Shown piece by piece: positions 1-10,757 of a stretch of DNA of 64,000 bases; position 1 is the stretch's first letter; every line of letters begins with the position of its first letter. Position numbers and translations under genes: made by a program. The DNA is taken from assembly GCA_963851385.1 (NCBI GenBank), contig CAWKPE010000013.1, positions 1 to 64,000 on the forward strand. The letters are read 5' to 3'. The stretch is from CAWEFA01 sp963851385 (GTDB taxonomy: Bacteria; Bacteroidota; Bacteroidia; Bacteroidales; DTGW01). Under the pieces are notes generated by a model, which did not search any database, was not told the DNA's origin, and saw only the letters and a program-made list of their open reading frames with translations.

Positions 1-1
1 A

Positions 2-424
2 CCGCCGACGCCGGTTACCACTCCCACATCTTTGCAGCCTACCAAGCCACTCGGGCTAGTTTTGATAGCGATCTACGCAGGTTTGTCTGCGGTACTGGAG
101 TTTTTGGGCGGTGCTGGGCTAATGCTCGCAGGTGGTGCGGCTGGCCAGGCAGGGGTTGCAATACTGGGGTTGGCCCTGTTTCTGATGGCCGTGCTTGATC
201 TTGCAGCGACTTATGGCCTCTGGAAGCTTCTGCCGTGGGGACGTTCGTTGGCCGTTTTCCTCTTCGTGATCTCGATCCCTCTCGGCGTGATCTCCATGTT
301 GTTCGATACGAGTGGAGCTAACGTCATCATGCAGATCATAGGCATCGGCCTTAGCGTCTGGGTACTGAGTTATCTCCTGAAACCTGAAGTCAAATGCCTG
401 TTCGATAGCCAGTCAGGAACCTGA
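2..424 (+). CDS. Integral membrane protein, 5' part cut off by window start
   Basis: The frame is open from base 2, ahead of the first possible start (TTG at 32). This upstream part codes a Pro/Thr-rich linker (PPTPVTTPT), so the window probably removes an N-terminal domain. The remaining ~130 residues hold four hydrophobic segments, roughly residues 8-35, 40-65, 70-91 and 96-117 counted from the TTG, and end in a short polar tail (KPEVKCLFDSQSGT). The layout resembles small four-helix DUF2127-like proteins, but I cannot assign a function. Its neighbours carry N-terminal zinc ribbons joined by Pro-rich linkers to membrane parts, and this protein may have the same plan. Confidence 0.6.
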   Translation, partial: PPTPVTTPTSLQPTKPLGLVLIAIYAGLSAVLEFLGGAGLMLAGGAAGQAGVAILGLALFLMAVLDLAATYGLWKLLPWGRSLAVFLFVISIPLGVISMLFDTSGANVIMQIIGIGLSVWVLSYLLKPEVKCLFDSQSGT

Positions 425-694
425 GCGATCCCGTTTCGTGACCGTTGGCCGACGATTGCGGCCCATTGCCCCCACAACTATACTAGCGGGCAAGCGGTAG
501 GACGTTGGAGAGGCCGACTAACCCGAACGGGGCAATCGAACAGGGAACGGAACGACAATGGCCAGGTCTGGGGCCTGGATTAAGACAACCTGAACGACGC
601 GCGGGCGTCCAAGACCGGTCTGATGCCCAACTCGTGGTGGTGCAAGTGAGACGGTGCGCCCGCGGGCGAGGTCTTCGGGCGCGGAGGAAAAGCT

Positions 695-2213
695 GTGGAG
701 ACGATTTGCCCATTTTGTCACCAGAAACACGCGATCTCGCAGGCCACTGTCAGAAAGCAGATGGCGCTGCCCCGGCTGCCATCATACATTCACGGCCAAT
801 CCCCTGACCGGACTGGGCATCGCGGTCAAGACGCCGCCGCCGACCGTTGCTCCGCCTGCTGGTACGCGCATTCCGCCGGGAATGCCGCCGTTGCCTGACA
901 CTCGCCCACCGTCTCAGCCGTCAGCCGACCCCTTGGCATTCCTCTCCGAGGGCGGAACCAAGGAGCCTGCCGATTTGCTGGCCGGCTACCAGGGGATGCG
1001 CAACCGAAGCGCATCGCCCTTCGCCCGTATTGTCGAAGCTGTCAAGAAGCCGATCCGAGTCGCCCGGCTCAGGCGTCAGGTCAGCGGTCTGCAACAGGCT
1101 TTGGATGCGGCGTGGGAGAAACTCGGGACGCTGGCGCTTGGCCATCGCCCGTTCCATCCTCATCTCCGCACCGAAGTGCCAGAACTTTCCGCTCTTCAGC
1201 AGCAGGTCGGCGCAAAGCAGAGCATGGCCGACTCTCTGCGCCAAACCAAGGGGAGCAACGCCGTGCTCAGGGAAGTTGAGGCCGAGTTGGCGGAATTGCG
1301 GGACCGCCAGCGGAGGTTGATGATCGCGATCGGGCAAAAGGCGGAGGCGAGCACGCCCGACATCCCTGACGGGCCAGCCCATTATGCGGCCGTGAGTCGA
1401 TTGCGTTCGAGTCTTGAAAGTGCGGAACGCGAGTTATTGGGCATGGAGGGAGTGTCGCGGGTGCCGGCAGGGAGGTTGGGCACAGGCGGCTCAGCTTTTC
1501 TCAGCCGTTCCAAGACGCCGCTCATTGCGGCTGGGGCGGTGTTGGCGATCATTCTGGTTCTGTGCGCCGGTTGGTGGCTCGTTTCTGGACTTTTCGGGTC
1601 GGGCTATTCGGCCGACTACAAGGTCATAAGTCTTGGATACCGTGCGGGCCTTGAAGTGACGGTGAAAGGAAAGGCCGCCAAGCTGGCTGTGATCCTGACC
1701 AGTCCGAGTGGAGAGTCGAACACGGACATCATTGAGAGCGAACGGATGATTACCAACAGTGCGACCGTAAAGCTTTCAATGGATGACCCGCAACCCGGCC
1801 GTTACGTCATCACAGTAAAGACGTTTTTCCCGGAGGCAGTAGTGGTCAAGAAGAACGTTGACTTCTCACTCAATAAGCTAAGTGTCGAGTCGGTTAAGTT
1901 TCATCTGGAACCCACTCGTAGATGGGGCGGCGGGACAACGGGCGAGTATACGCTGGAAGGTCTTACCATTGGGCTTCGTAAAGATGGAAACCTTCCGGTC
2001 GAGATTACCGACGCTTCGATTATGGTTGGCGACGCACGCTGCCAGTTCTGTAATGTCGCCTCCGACCGCATAATGCTAGGCCAACAACATGCCGTAGCCG
2101 TGAAGGTGTCCGTGGTGGCAACTGAGAAGACACAGGAAGGGGAAAGAAGGCGAGGGACGGCAGCCATGCTGCCTTCGCTGGTTGCAGTGTTCGCGCCGGA
2201 GACCGCTACCTAG
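695..2213 (+). pseudogene. Zinc-ribbon, coiled-coil, single-TM protein with a frameshift in the zinc ribbon
   Basis: The start at 695 gives METICPFCHQKH, the first CxxC knuckle. The second knuckle (RCPGCHHTF, from about 765) lies in another frame, so one base has been gained or lost near 755-765. From there the frame runs to 2213: a Pro-rich linker, a helical, probably coiled-coil stretch (about 1050-1450), one strong TM segment (AAGAVLAIILVLCAGWWLV, about 1530-1580), and a C-terminal beta-rich domain on the far side of the membrane. Function unknown. The zinc ribbon followed by linker and TM is a common planctomycete plan and matches the kinase downstream. The C-terminus may also be shifted, since another frame after about 2190 reads more protein-like. 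Whether the shift is real or a sequence error cannot be told here. Confidence 0.6.
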
Positions 2214-2587
2214 TCACCGGAAAACTGCGCTCGGCAAAGGGCAAGGACAACCTCTGGAGTTCCAAAAGGAGATGGTTGTATCCCAGGACATCGTTGACCA
2301 GGGGCGGCAAGAGGGTCCAGAAGAGAAATCCGTGCGGCAGAGCGGCCCGCGGAGAAAACGGTAGCGATCATTTCGTGCGACAAAGAAAAGGTTACAAGGC
2401 ATTCTACGACCCGGTTAGGGGAGTATGGAAGACCGAAGTGAAATTGGCGACGGCAGGAGCGGTGAGTATCTGGAATCTCGAACGGCAGGATGAAACGCAA
2501 TTGCTGACATGAGTTGGGTTTCACCAGGCTGGTGATAAGTTCCAAGGGCTCGGCCGACTGCCTCGTCGCTGCGAGGAGGATTGTGCG
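2214..2587. other. Gap without a clear gene
   Basis: No frame here has both a convincing start and recognisable protein. One frame from about 2195 (GDRYLVTGKLRSAKGKDN) could be a frameshifted tail of the preceding gene. The last part precedes the ATG at 2588, with GAGGAGG at 2574-2580 as a good ribosome binding site. Confidence 0.3.
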
Positions 2588-5500
2588 ATGTTCCTGGAAT
2601 GTGGCAATTGCGGACAACGATTGACGGCGAGCCACGCTCCGCCTGACGTCGCGAGGGGTTCAGTGCCCGCATTGCGGCGCAACGGTTCCCATCTTCGACC
2701 AGAACACGTTGGTGTCGCGGGGTGCTCCGTCGCCCGAGCCAGTCGCGCCCGTTCCCCAACTCCAAATCGAAGGATACGAAATCCTCGGCTGCCTGGGCGA
2801 AGGCGGCATGGGAATCGTCTATCTCGCGCGACAGGTTTCGCTGGATCGGAAAGTCGCCATCAAAGTGATGTCGCCGGCGCTGCTCAAAGACCCGAGCTTT
2901 GTGGCTCGTTTCGATCGCGAGATTGCGGCGCTGGTTCGCCTTTCCCATCCGCACATCGTCACCATTTTCGACCGCGGCCAGTCTGCTGCCGGGCACGTCT
3001 ACTACATCATGGAATATGTGGAAGGCAGGGACGGCGGCGCGCCGATCGACGTGGAGCGTCTGATTGCCGACCGGTGCTTGAACAGCCAGCAGGTGCGAGC
3101 GTTGATGCTCCAGGTTGTCCAGGCGCTTGGTTTTGCGCACCGCGAAGGGATCATTCACCGCGATGTCAAACCGAGCAATATCCTCATCGACCGGCACGGC
3201 TTCGCTAAGGTGGCCGACTTCGGCATTGCCTCGATGCGTGCCAGCCGTGCGACCCGTCACGTGACCGTGGCCAATCAGTCTGTCGGCACGGCAATCTACA
3301 TGTCGCCCGAGCAACAGCGGGACGCGGCTTCCGTCGATCATCGCAGCGACATCTATGCCACGGGGGTCATGCTCTACCAAATGCTGACGGGTGAGCTTCC
3401 TGCTGGCGGGATACGAGCCGCCGTCGAAGGTCGTGGCGGGCCTTTCACCGCAATGGGATGCGATCGTTGCCAAGGCCCTCCAACAGCGGCCCGAGAACCG
3501 TTTCCCCGACATGCAGGCGTTTGAAGCCGCGCTCAAGAGCATCGGCCAGACCTCAGCCGGGCAACCGATCTCCTGTTCCATCTCCGCGCATGGCTACGCC
3601 GCCCGGCATGGCCCGCGGCACGTCGGCGGGCCGCCCCCCATCAACTACCAGTCAACAAAGCGCCGTTGCAAATCGGGCCGACGTTATCAAGAGGGCCGAA
3701 CAACTCTTCGTACAGGGCCAGTGGAAGAAGGCCGCCGACCTGATGGCGAAGGCCGCGGCGTTCTTCGTGGGGGACGAAGAGATTACTGCCCTGATGGTGC
3801 AGTACCGCGAGAAGGCCAACCAGGTGGACGAGGTGCTTGCTCGGATGGCAGCACTCGCCCAGCAGAACCGTTGGTGCGAAGTCTCGCAAATCATTGCCGA
3901 GTTGCAGCAAAGCGGTGTTTCGGTCAAGGGCGTGGAGCAGTATGCTGCCGCAGCACAACAGAAATTCGGTGCGTTGCAGCCGCTCGTCGCAACAGCCAAG
4001 AGTTTATTGCAGCAAGGCCGTGCTGCCGAGGCTGCGGCGCACGCGAACCGCGCGCTTCAATATGTGGCCGATCACGCAGAGGCCCTCGAAATAGTTGAAA
4101 TGGCGAGCAAGCGGTCAACTCGCCGCCGCCGCTCGCGCCGATTCGTTGTCGGCCTTCTCGCCGTAGCCTGCTTGGCTGCAATTGCCGGCGGCACGTACCT
4201 CTACTTCACGGAATCCGTGGTCATCGACAAGGCACGACGGCAGATCGCCAACCGAGAATACGAGGACGCATCACAGACGTTGGCCGATCTGCCTCACCGC
4301 TGGTTCGTTGACCGAGAGGCCACGTACTTGCAGGCCCAGGCTGGATTTGAAGAAGTATGCTTCCGCGAAGGGGATCGACGACGACACACTGCTGCAAACC
4401 TCGACCCAACGGCTGAAAGATGTTTTCAATGCGAGCGAAGCATGGCGTGCGCAGGCGAAGCTGGATTTCGCGGACGCGGTGGCCCAGGTGCCTTCCTCCG
4501 ATGCCGAGGATACTCTGTCGCGGCGCTCAAGATCGCCCACAAGCTTAACGAATTGAAAGTGGTCGAGCCTGCGGTCCTGGCGGAGGCACTTCTCACGAAG
4601 GCCGAAGGCCGATCCGAATTCCAGTCTCCCGCATCGGAGGCGACACCCGTCAGATTACGTCAAGCAAATTCTGGAGTGGGACGCTACGAAGGCGAGAACG
4701 GTCGTAGGTCTTGCACTTCCCAAAGACGGATCGCCCCAACAAGGGTTGCTGGCGATCCGAAGATGGGCAGAAAAGACGCCTTCGCTGGCCGGTACTCTGA
4801 GTCGCCGCTGTATTGCAGGTCGCGGACGATCACGTGGCAAAGGCAGACACGACGAGGCCAAGCTGTGTGCCGATACAGCGAAGCAGATCGACACGCCCTT
4901 CGATACGTGGGGCTATTGGGAAAAGCACTTTCAGAAAGCTGACGGCCAAGAACTGGCGTGGCGCGATTAAGCTCCTGACGTTCATGGTCGAAGGCGAGCA
5001 AAACGCTGAGCGGCTGAGAAAAGCTACGGACCTTTACAGCGACTTGAGAAAGCGGCACCGGGTGTGGAGATGACGCCCCCGCCTGAAATTGTCGCTGAAA
5101 TACGTCGGAGGCAGGCCGCAAAAGAGGCAGACCAGTTCCGCAAGGTGATCGCCGAGGCTGAGCAATTGGTGAAGAGTCGGCAGTACCAGGATGCCCGAAC
5201 AAAGCTCGATGAGGCGCGCAGCCTGTCTTCCAATCTATGGAGCAACGATGCGAAGGCCAAGGAACTTAATGAGGACGTGGATTTCCATCTTCATTTTGAG
5301 AAGGCGAGAAGTCCTATGGCAGCGGCGACTTTGCTGCCGCCTTGACGGAGGTGAACGCTGCCCTTCAAATTCGGCCCGAGGATAAGAAAGCCTTGGACGT
5401 ACGCAACAAGGTCCAGATCGCGGCGGACAAAGCCGAGGTCGAACAACATCGACAGAAGGCTGCGAGTGCCGTCACCGAGGGGAATTCTCGCGGCGCGGTT

Positions 5501-6053
5501 GACGAGATACTCAAGGCCCGTGAGATTCTGGAAAAGCCATCCAACGCCGAATGGAGCGCGTCCAGCCGTGGTCGTCGTGGACGAATTGGCCAAGACCCTG
5601 ATCGGCAAGTTGCATGAGCAAGCGACAGAACTTTCGGATAAGAGGCAGTATCGACAGGCCGAGGCGGCAGTGGCGCGGGGCCAACGGCTGTCGCCGAACG
5701 ATGAGAAACTGTCCGAACTGCTCGTGAAGATCAAGGCTCTCAAGAGCCGATCCCAAATCAGCGAACATTTCCGGCACGTGGGTCTGTAACGAGGACGGCA
5801 ATGCCCTTCAAATGACGCTGACGGACACCGGTGCTGACGCCGTGGCCTGGAACCTATCCGACGCGGGAGGAGGCCGGCAGTCCACCGGGTCCTTCAAGCG
5901 ATCGGGACTTGCTCTGGAGGGCACAAGGCCGTTGGAGATGCGCGGCGTCGCCGGTGAGTTGACGGTCAAGGCCCGAATTGAAGCCCCGGATACCATTGTG
6001 GTATTCCGGTCGGAGTTCAAGCCCCGCGATTCCAGAACAAGGCCGCCCCCGCC
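2588..6053 (+). pseudogene. Giant Ser/Thr protein kinase with helical tail, broken by a dozen frameshifts
   Basis: The N-terminus MFLECGNCGQRL and, after a frame change near 2655, VQCPHCGAT form a zinc ribbon. A complete Hanks-type kinase domain follows: GEGGMG loop (about 2800), AIKVM lysine, HRDVKPSN catalytic loop (about 3160), DFG, SPEQ and SDIYATGV. A frame change near 3405 leads to the last kinase helices (WDAIVAKALQQRPENRF). Next come helical repeat segments, a TM segment after an Arg-rich stop (about 4110-4205), more TPR-like or coiled helical repeats, and a final beta domain (NISGTWVCNEDG, from 5764). All three frames are needed to read through. Homology-like sequence continues across every switch, so this is one gene of about 1,150 codons. 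The 3' end near 6050 is uncertain. The catalytic residues look intact; indel errors in the sequence are as likely as true decay. Confidence 0.75.
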
Positions 6054-6128
6054 TGATAACACGAAACACACCTGGACGAGGCAGACGAACGGCGAGAACG
6101 GCGACGCCGGACGACGCCGACGAGCCAA

Positions 6129-7097
6129 GTGGTCGCCCACCGGGCTAACCGGCCCACACCGCAGAAGACTCGGAGGACGCAATCAGACCCCTTCGGATCG
6201 CGGCCCAGCTCGTCTCGTGGGCTTCGTTCGCCAGCCGCATCCAGTTTTGCCGCTGAGCCGCTACCGAATGGCGTTGTCGCCAACGATCTCAGTATCGCGA
6301 TTGTACGGCCAATCACCAGAAACGGTGACGCTGCCGAAGTCACGCTCGGCTTTCGACGTGTTGGTAGTCGATGGGAAGGGCATGACTACATGAAGCTCAC
6401 GGTCCATGATGATCGCTCGAACGAGTATTCCAGTTCGAGTCTTGGCTTGGATGGTGGGGGCGGAAGCCTGAAAGGGAGACCGCCTGCCGTCAGGCAATTG
6501 CCTGTTGGGTTTACTTGGGTCAGCAGGATCGACGTGCAAATGCCGGGGATCGCCATCGAGCATGTAGCCAGAATTGAACTCTCCGAGGGCTTGTTTGGAG
6601 GAAAGAAGCAGTTGCTCGATTTTCAGAATCCGGCCTTGCCTTCACTGGAATTCAAAGTGCCTTCCGACTTTCTGCTGTCGCCGGGCACGAAGGTGCCGCT
6701 TGACAAGAACCTCGTAGCCGAAATCGGCGAACTTGCGGCAGGCAGTTCATCGGGCCTTTCGCTCTCGCTTCCGATAAGCGTTTCCAATGAAGACTATAAT
6801 CCTCACCCGTGCGAGTCGTTCAAGCTTTACGTGCAATCCGAAAATGGGGAGGTGTGGGAATACTCTACGATTGGCGAACGCAGGGGGTGGAGTTCCGAGG
6901 AGCTTCCGGGAAAGACGACGCGGAAGCTTAGCGCTGCCCTCGCGGATTCAGGCTCACGCGGATCGCTGAGCGAAGGGCTGCACGCGGTACTCCTGTACCG
7001 CAGCCCTGAAGGCATTCTTTCCGAGCCGCGGTTTTGCGGTTTTGTTCCCATCCCGGACGACGTGCGGCAACGCATGAAAAAGACCACGAACGAATAG
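6129..7097 (+). CDS. Hypothetical protein between kinase and FHA-ABC transporter
   Basis: This frame is open from about 6058, and 6129 (GTG) is only a nominal start; the true start is not clear. The first ~45 residues are low-complexity basic/Pro/Ser sequence. From about 6255 the sequence looks like two or three beta-rich domains (NDLSIAIVRPITRNG, then VGFTWVSRIDVQMPG). The C-terminus (PIPDDVRQRMKKTTNE) ends 11 bases before the next start, so the two genes are probably co-transcribed. No family is recognised. It may be a separate gene or the last, frame-shifted part of the kinase polypeptide, since the upstream tail is also beta-rich and no clear gap separates them. Confidence 0.5.
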   Translation: MVAHRANRPTPQKTRRTQSDPFGSRPSSSRGLRSPAASSFAAEPLPNGVVANDLSIAIVRPITRNGDAAEVTLGFRRVGSRWEGHDYMKLTVHDDRSNEYSSSSLGLDGGGGSLKGRPPAVRQLPVGFTWVSRIDVQMPGIAIEHVARIELSEGLFGGKKQLLDFQNPALPSLEFKVPSDFLLSPGTKVPLDKNLVAEIGELAAGSSSGLSLSLPISVSNEDYNPHPCESFKLYVQSENGEVWEYSTIGERRGWSSEELPGKTTRKLSAALADSGSRGSLSEGLHAVLLYRSPEGILSEPRFCGFVPIPDDVRQRMKKTTNE

Positions 7098-7108
7098 AAG
7101 AAACGGCG

Positions 7109-9516
7109 ATGTCGAATTCTGGCGGCGACTTTCCGGCACTTTACGAGTTTTCGACGGAGGCGCGCCACTCCCTGCGCAATACCGAGTGTTTCCTGGTCGG
7201 TCGGAATCCAGCCGCCAATCTGATCCTACTCGATGTAAGCTGTTCTCGACAGCAGTTTCGTATCGTCCGCCGTGGCGGACAGTTCGTGTTGGAACCTCTT
7301 TCGGCGACTGTCCCGACACGGTGTAACGGTCAGGTGGCAAGTATGCCGATGGTGCTTCGGCACGAGACGCTGATTGAGGTCGGGGCCAGCCGGTTCCGTT
7401 TCCTGGAACACGAGCCGAGCGCAGCCAAACCTGCACAGTTGAACGGGCAACCGGCTCCCGCCCGGCCGCTTCCTCCACGGCCATCCGCAGCCGCAATGCG
7501 GACCATAGTCGGCGCGCCGATGGATGGTGCGGAGGGGGTCGCAGCAGCGCTACAGCCGGTGGTCCTCTCTGGGCAGATGCTCATCGGCCGTGATCCAGAA
7601 CGAGTCCATATTGTATTGCCGCACACGCGGGTTTCCCGAGTACACGCACGGATCGTGCTGCAACAGCAGGTCGCGTTGCTCAGTGATCTCCATAGCGCGA
7701 ATGGAACTTTCGTCAACGGCCGACGAGTGCTTGGCCCAACCGTGGTCCGGCCGAACGACCGAATCGACATCGGGCCTTACGCCCTGGTTTTCGACGGCCG
7801 AGCCCTCTTGCCTTGCTCGCGGGTGGACAACGTTGAGTTGACCTGCCGGAACCTGCGGCGAGTAGTGAAGGATGCCGCAACCGGCCAGCCGCTTACGCTG
7901 TTAGACGACATAAGCTTGGTGGTTCGCCCCGGTGAGTTTGTCTGTGTCCTTGGGCCGAGCGGCTCAGGCAAATCGACGCTGCTGTCGGCGCTGAGCGCCC
8001 GCGCGCCGCTCGACCAGGGGCACGTCACCATCAACGGCCAGGATTTTTACGGGAACTTCGACGCGCTCAAGCACGACGTAGCCGTAGTTCCCCAGCACGT
8101 GGCCCTGCATGACGCGCTTCCGCTTCAGACGGCGCTCCTCTATACGGCAAGGCTGCGTCTCCCTCCAGACACGAGCGATCGGGAACGAAGGGCGATCGTC
8201 AGTGACATGCTTTCCACCGTGGGCCTTACCGAACGCCGGCATACGAAAATCCGTGATCTCAGCGGCGGCCAACTCAAGCGTGCCAGCCTTGCAAATGAGA
8301 TTCTCAGCAGGCCCAATCTCCTGTTCCTCGACGAGGTGACCTCCGGGCTTGACGAACAGGCCGACCGCGAAATGATGCGTCTTTTTCGCGAGATCGCGAA
8401 CAAAGGGAAGACGATTCTCTGTGTGACCCATACTTCGGCCAACGTCGATGGAAATTGCACCTTGGTGGTTGTACTGGCCTCGGGCGGGAAACTCGCCTTC
8501 GTCGGATCGCCAGCCGAGGCGCTGTCCTATTTCGGCATCGGACGGCTCGGTGAGGTTTACGATAAACTCTCAGAACGGCAGCCTGAGCAGTGGCAAGCAG
8601 CTTTTCTGCGACACGAACTCTACCGCCAGCTACGTCCAGAAGCGTCTTCCCCTCAATCGCAGTCAGGATGCGACGCCCGCTCCTCGAAACCCTCCCCGGC
8701 TAAGCCAGCAACTAGAGTCCTTCGCGCGCCAGGCAGGAATCCTTGCCAGGAGGTATTCGAGGCTCCAACTTGCCGACCTCCGCTCGCTGGGGACTTTCTT
8801 CGGGCAATGCGTGCTGGTGGCACTGCTGTTGGTCATCTTTTATGGCGATCTGGATGGGATTTCCTTGCTGCCGAAAAAGGCTGCCCAGTGCGCCAATCTG
8901 GTCTTCCTGCTGGGTATCTCTTGTCTTTGGTTCGGGTGCAACAACGCCGCCAAGGAGATCGTCAAGGAGCGCATCATTTATCTGCGCGAACGCGACGTAA
9001 ACGTCACGATCCCCAGTTATTACTTCTCCAAGCTCTTCTTGTTGGGACTGCTCTGCCTCTTTCAGACGACGCTGCTGCTGGGGATCGTCAAATACTTCAC
9101 GAATTTGCCGGGCGGCTTTCTCGGACAATGGCTTTCCTTGGTGACGCTTTCCTTGGTCGGTGTCTCCCTTGGATTGCTGATTTCGGCTCTGTCCAAGACG
9201 ACTGACAATGCCGTCGCTATGGTGCCCGCTGTATTGCTGCCGCAGATCATCCTGGCCGGCGTGATCGCGCCGGTGGAGGGATTCGCAAAGGTGCTTGGCG
9301 CAGCTTTTCATCAGCGCCTATTGGGGATACCGGTCCCTCGCGGCACCGTTGCCGGACGATATTTCAAAGATGCTCGGCGCGGACGACTGGTCAGCACCGG
9401 CGGCGATCATCATTCTCCTGTTCCATCTCGCCGTGTTCGTCGCAGCAGCGATCGGCGTGCTGATCCTTGGCGACCGGAGAGCCGGCCCGTCCAATGCCAA
9501 GCCAATACGTAGATGA
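7109..9516 (+). pseudogene. ABC exporter with two N-terminal FHA domains and ABC2 membrane domain, two frameshifts
   Basis: The start at 7109 follows AGAAGAAACGGCG. Two FHA phosphothreonine-binding domains come first: about residues 20-95 (LVGRNPAANLILLD) and 165-235 (LIGRDPERVHIVLPHTRVSRVHARI, with SANGTFVNG). The nucleotide-binding domain has Walker A GPSGSGKST, signature LSGGQLKRA and Walker B LLFLDEVTSGLD. An ABCG-like membrane domain with about six TM helices follows (VALLLVIFYGDLDG to FHLAVFVAAAIGVLIL). The frame changes near 8640-8700 and again near 9300-9345, so as written the protein is split into three. FHA domains bind phosphothreonine; the kinase directly upstream suggests phospho-dependent control of this transporter, which is inference from neighbourhood. 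Substrate unknown. Confidence 0.8.
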
Positions 9517-9845
9517 TTCGCGAAGGGCCGTACTCTGGTGGCCGAGTTCAGAGGGAGGACCATTCCAGTCAAGAGAGGGCAGAAGGAGCGAACTGAAGAC
9601 AGAATCAGGTTTAACCAGATGCTGAACGACGAGCAGGTTGCCGAAGCGACGACGATGGCCCCGACTGTGCATACTTCTGCCGCCAATACTCGTCTTTTTC
9701 TTGGGACACGGAATCGGGGAAATTACCCAGCCATTTCCGACGGCGATGGCAAGCCTCTTGGCGATGCCAGCAGGAAGTTGGGCGGGTCAATCTCTAAACT
9801 TGAACCTTGCATGTTTCTCCTTCCTTCTCCCTCTCCAATTCCCCA
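9517..9845. other. Gap without a clear gene
   Basis: No supported gene. This is the border between the transporter cluster and the mobile-element remnant. The last ~50 bases (CTCTAAACTTGAACCTTGC and the C/T-rich stretch after it) recur at about 10,595-10,660 and belong to the repeat unit described below. Confidence 0.4.
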
Positions 9846-9955
9846 GGCCGTGACTCGAAACGGGACGGGACTGCCTCTATAAGAGGCGTCCCGCGTCCGG
9901 TCACGGGACAGTGGGACGGGACAACGGGACAACCGTCCCGTCCCGTAATTTCTGC
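9846..9955. repeat. GGGAC-rich palindromic repeat, copy A
   Basis: The block starts with GGCCGTGACTCGAAACGGGA and contains nested palindromes. GGGAC-t-GCCTC and GAGGC-GTCCC flank a TATAA loop, then come CGGGAC runs and a final GTCCCGTCCCG that pairs with GGGACGGGAC. It is clearly related to copies B (10,439) and C (10,660). Like copy C it directly follows, in - strand sense, a helicase 3'-coding end. Confidence 0.85.
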
Positions 9956-10066
9956 CTATCTGAATCCGGTTGAAATCCAAAGGGATAGAAGAAGGTCCGT
10001 CCACCCTTGCTAACCATTTCAACCATATCCTGTTCAACCATGTACTGTAAAATCTCTTTCACGTCG
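9956..10066 (-). pseudogene. Duplicated 3'-terminal fragment of the RepA-like helicase gene
   Basis: On the - strand this codes EILQYMVEQDMVEMV, then KGGRTFFYPFGFQPDSD. This closely matches the C-terminus of the helicase at 10,756-12,285 (EILQYAIEQDMVEMVEKGDR and FFYPVGIQPESDEQE). The fragment has no start or upstream part; it abuts an IS66 fragment at about 10,060. Its own stop has been lost and the frame runs on into repeat copy A. It is best explained by duplication of the helicase 3' end plus its trailing repeat. Confidence 0.8.
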
Positions 10067-10345
10067 CTTGCCCCGTCGCTGCTTCTTGTGCGACGGATCG
10101 GGATGCAGAGCGTTCAAAGTGCTCGGCCGGATGGTCGGTCGTGGCGGCAGTCCCTTCAGTCTGTTGATCTCGTCGCCCATCGCCCGCATCTCTGCTTGCT
10201 GTTCTTCGATGACTCGCAGCAAGCGGTCCACTAACGGTGTCCGTTCTTCTGCCGGCACCTCGATGCCAGCAACCTTGATCGGCCTGAATTCATCCATGCC
10301 CCACAGAAACACCAGAACCGCCCTCCAGGTAAAGACAATTTTCAC
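10067..10345 (-). mobile_element. IS66-type transposase, N-terminal fragment
   Basis: The frame from the ATG at 10,345 codes a short lead, then ERTPLVDRLLRVIEEQQAEM and RAMGDEINRLKGLPPRP, followed by TIRPSTLNA. This is the leucine-zipper N-terminus and Pro-rich linker typical of IS66 TnpC transposases. The rest (zinc finger and catalytic DDE domain) is missing, and the frame runs into the duplicated helicase end. A C-terminal IS66 fragment lies at 17,659-17,970 but on the opposite strand. No IS66 terminal inverted repeats could be identified. Confidence 0.6.
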
Positions 10346-10438
10346 GGGGTTATTGAGAAGCTACGTTTTATACGGAACGGTGTACCCCCCCCCTCTCATT
10401 TCTGGCGGTGACCCTTCTCCCCCTCCAAACCCTCCGGG

Positions 10439-10545
10439 GCCGTGACCTGGAAACGGGGACGGGACAGCCCTTTATAAAAGGGCGTCCCGGTCCCGGTCAC
10501 GGGACAGCGGGACAGGAGACCGGGACAATCGTCCCGTCCCGTGAA
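10439..10545. repeat. GGGAC-rich palindromic repeat, copy B
   Basis: Same design as copies A and C: GGCCGTGACCTGGAAACGGG, then GGGACAGCCCTTTTATAAA-like arms around a TATAAA loop, GGTCACGGGACAGCGGGAC, and closing GTCCCGTCCCG. A separate perfect hairpin lies just after it at 10,565-10,581 (CCTCTGG-CAA-CCAGAGG). No helicase coding fragment adjoins this copy. Confidence 0.85.
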
Positions 10546-10659
10546 TCAAGGTGAAGGGGATAAACCTCTGGCAACCAGAGGGAGCAAGGTGAAGGGATAA
10601 ACTCTAAACTTGATCCTTCCTTCTCTTCCTTCTCCTTCGTTTTCCAACCTTCTCCGTGG

Positions 10660-10757
10660 CCGGACTTGAACGGGACGGGACAAGCCTTTTGTAAAAGGCT
10701 GTCCCGGTCCCGGTCACGGGACAGCGGGACGGGAGACGGGTATCCACCCGTCCCGTT
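10660..10757. repeat. GGGAC-rich palindromic repeat, copy C
   Basis: This is the copy directly behind the stop codon of the helicase gene. It holds GGGACAAGCCTTTT-GTA-AAAAGGCTGTCCC as a long perfect stem, then GGTCCCGGTCACGGGACAGC, and ends in CCCGTCCCG. In this position it could act as a transcript end, but there is no T-run after the stem. A shorter related piece is at 12,477-12,516. Confidence 0.85.

Noticed and set aside
2415..3581. 388-residue open frame on the minus strand opposite the kinase
   Set aside because: Antisense to clear kinase motifs on the plus strand; long frames opposite GC-rich genes are common and the sequence matches no family.
9538..9882. Plus-strand open frame after the ABC exporter
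   Set aside because: No ribosome site, no homology, and it runs into the palindromic repeat.
9846..10757. CRISPR array
   Set aside because: The repeats are few, about 100 bases long, palindromic and unevenly spaced; there are no spacers of constant length and no cas genes.
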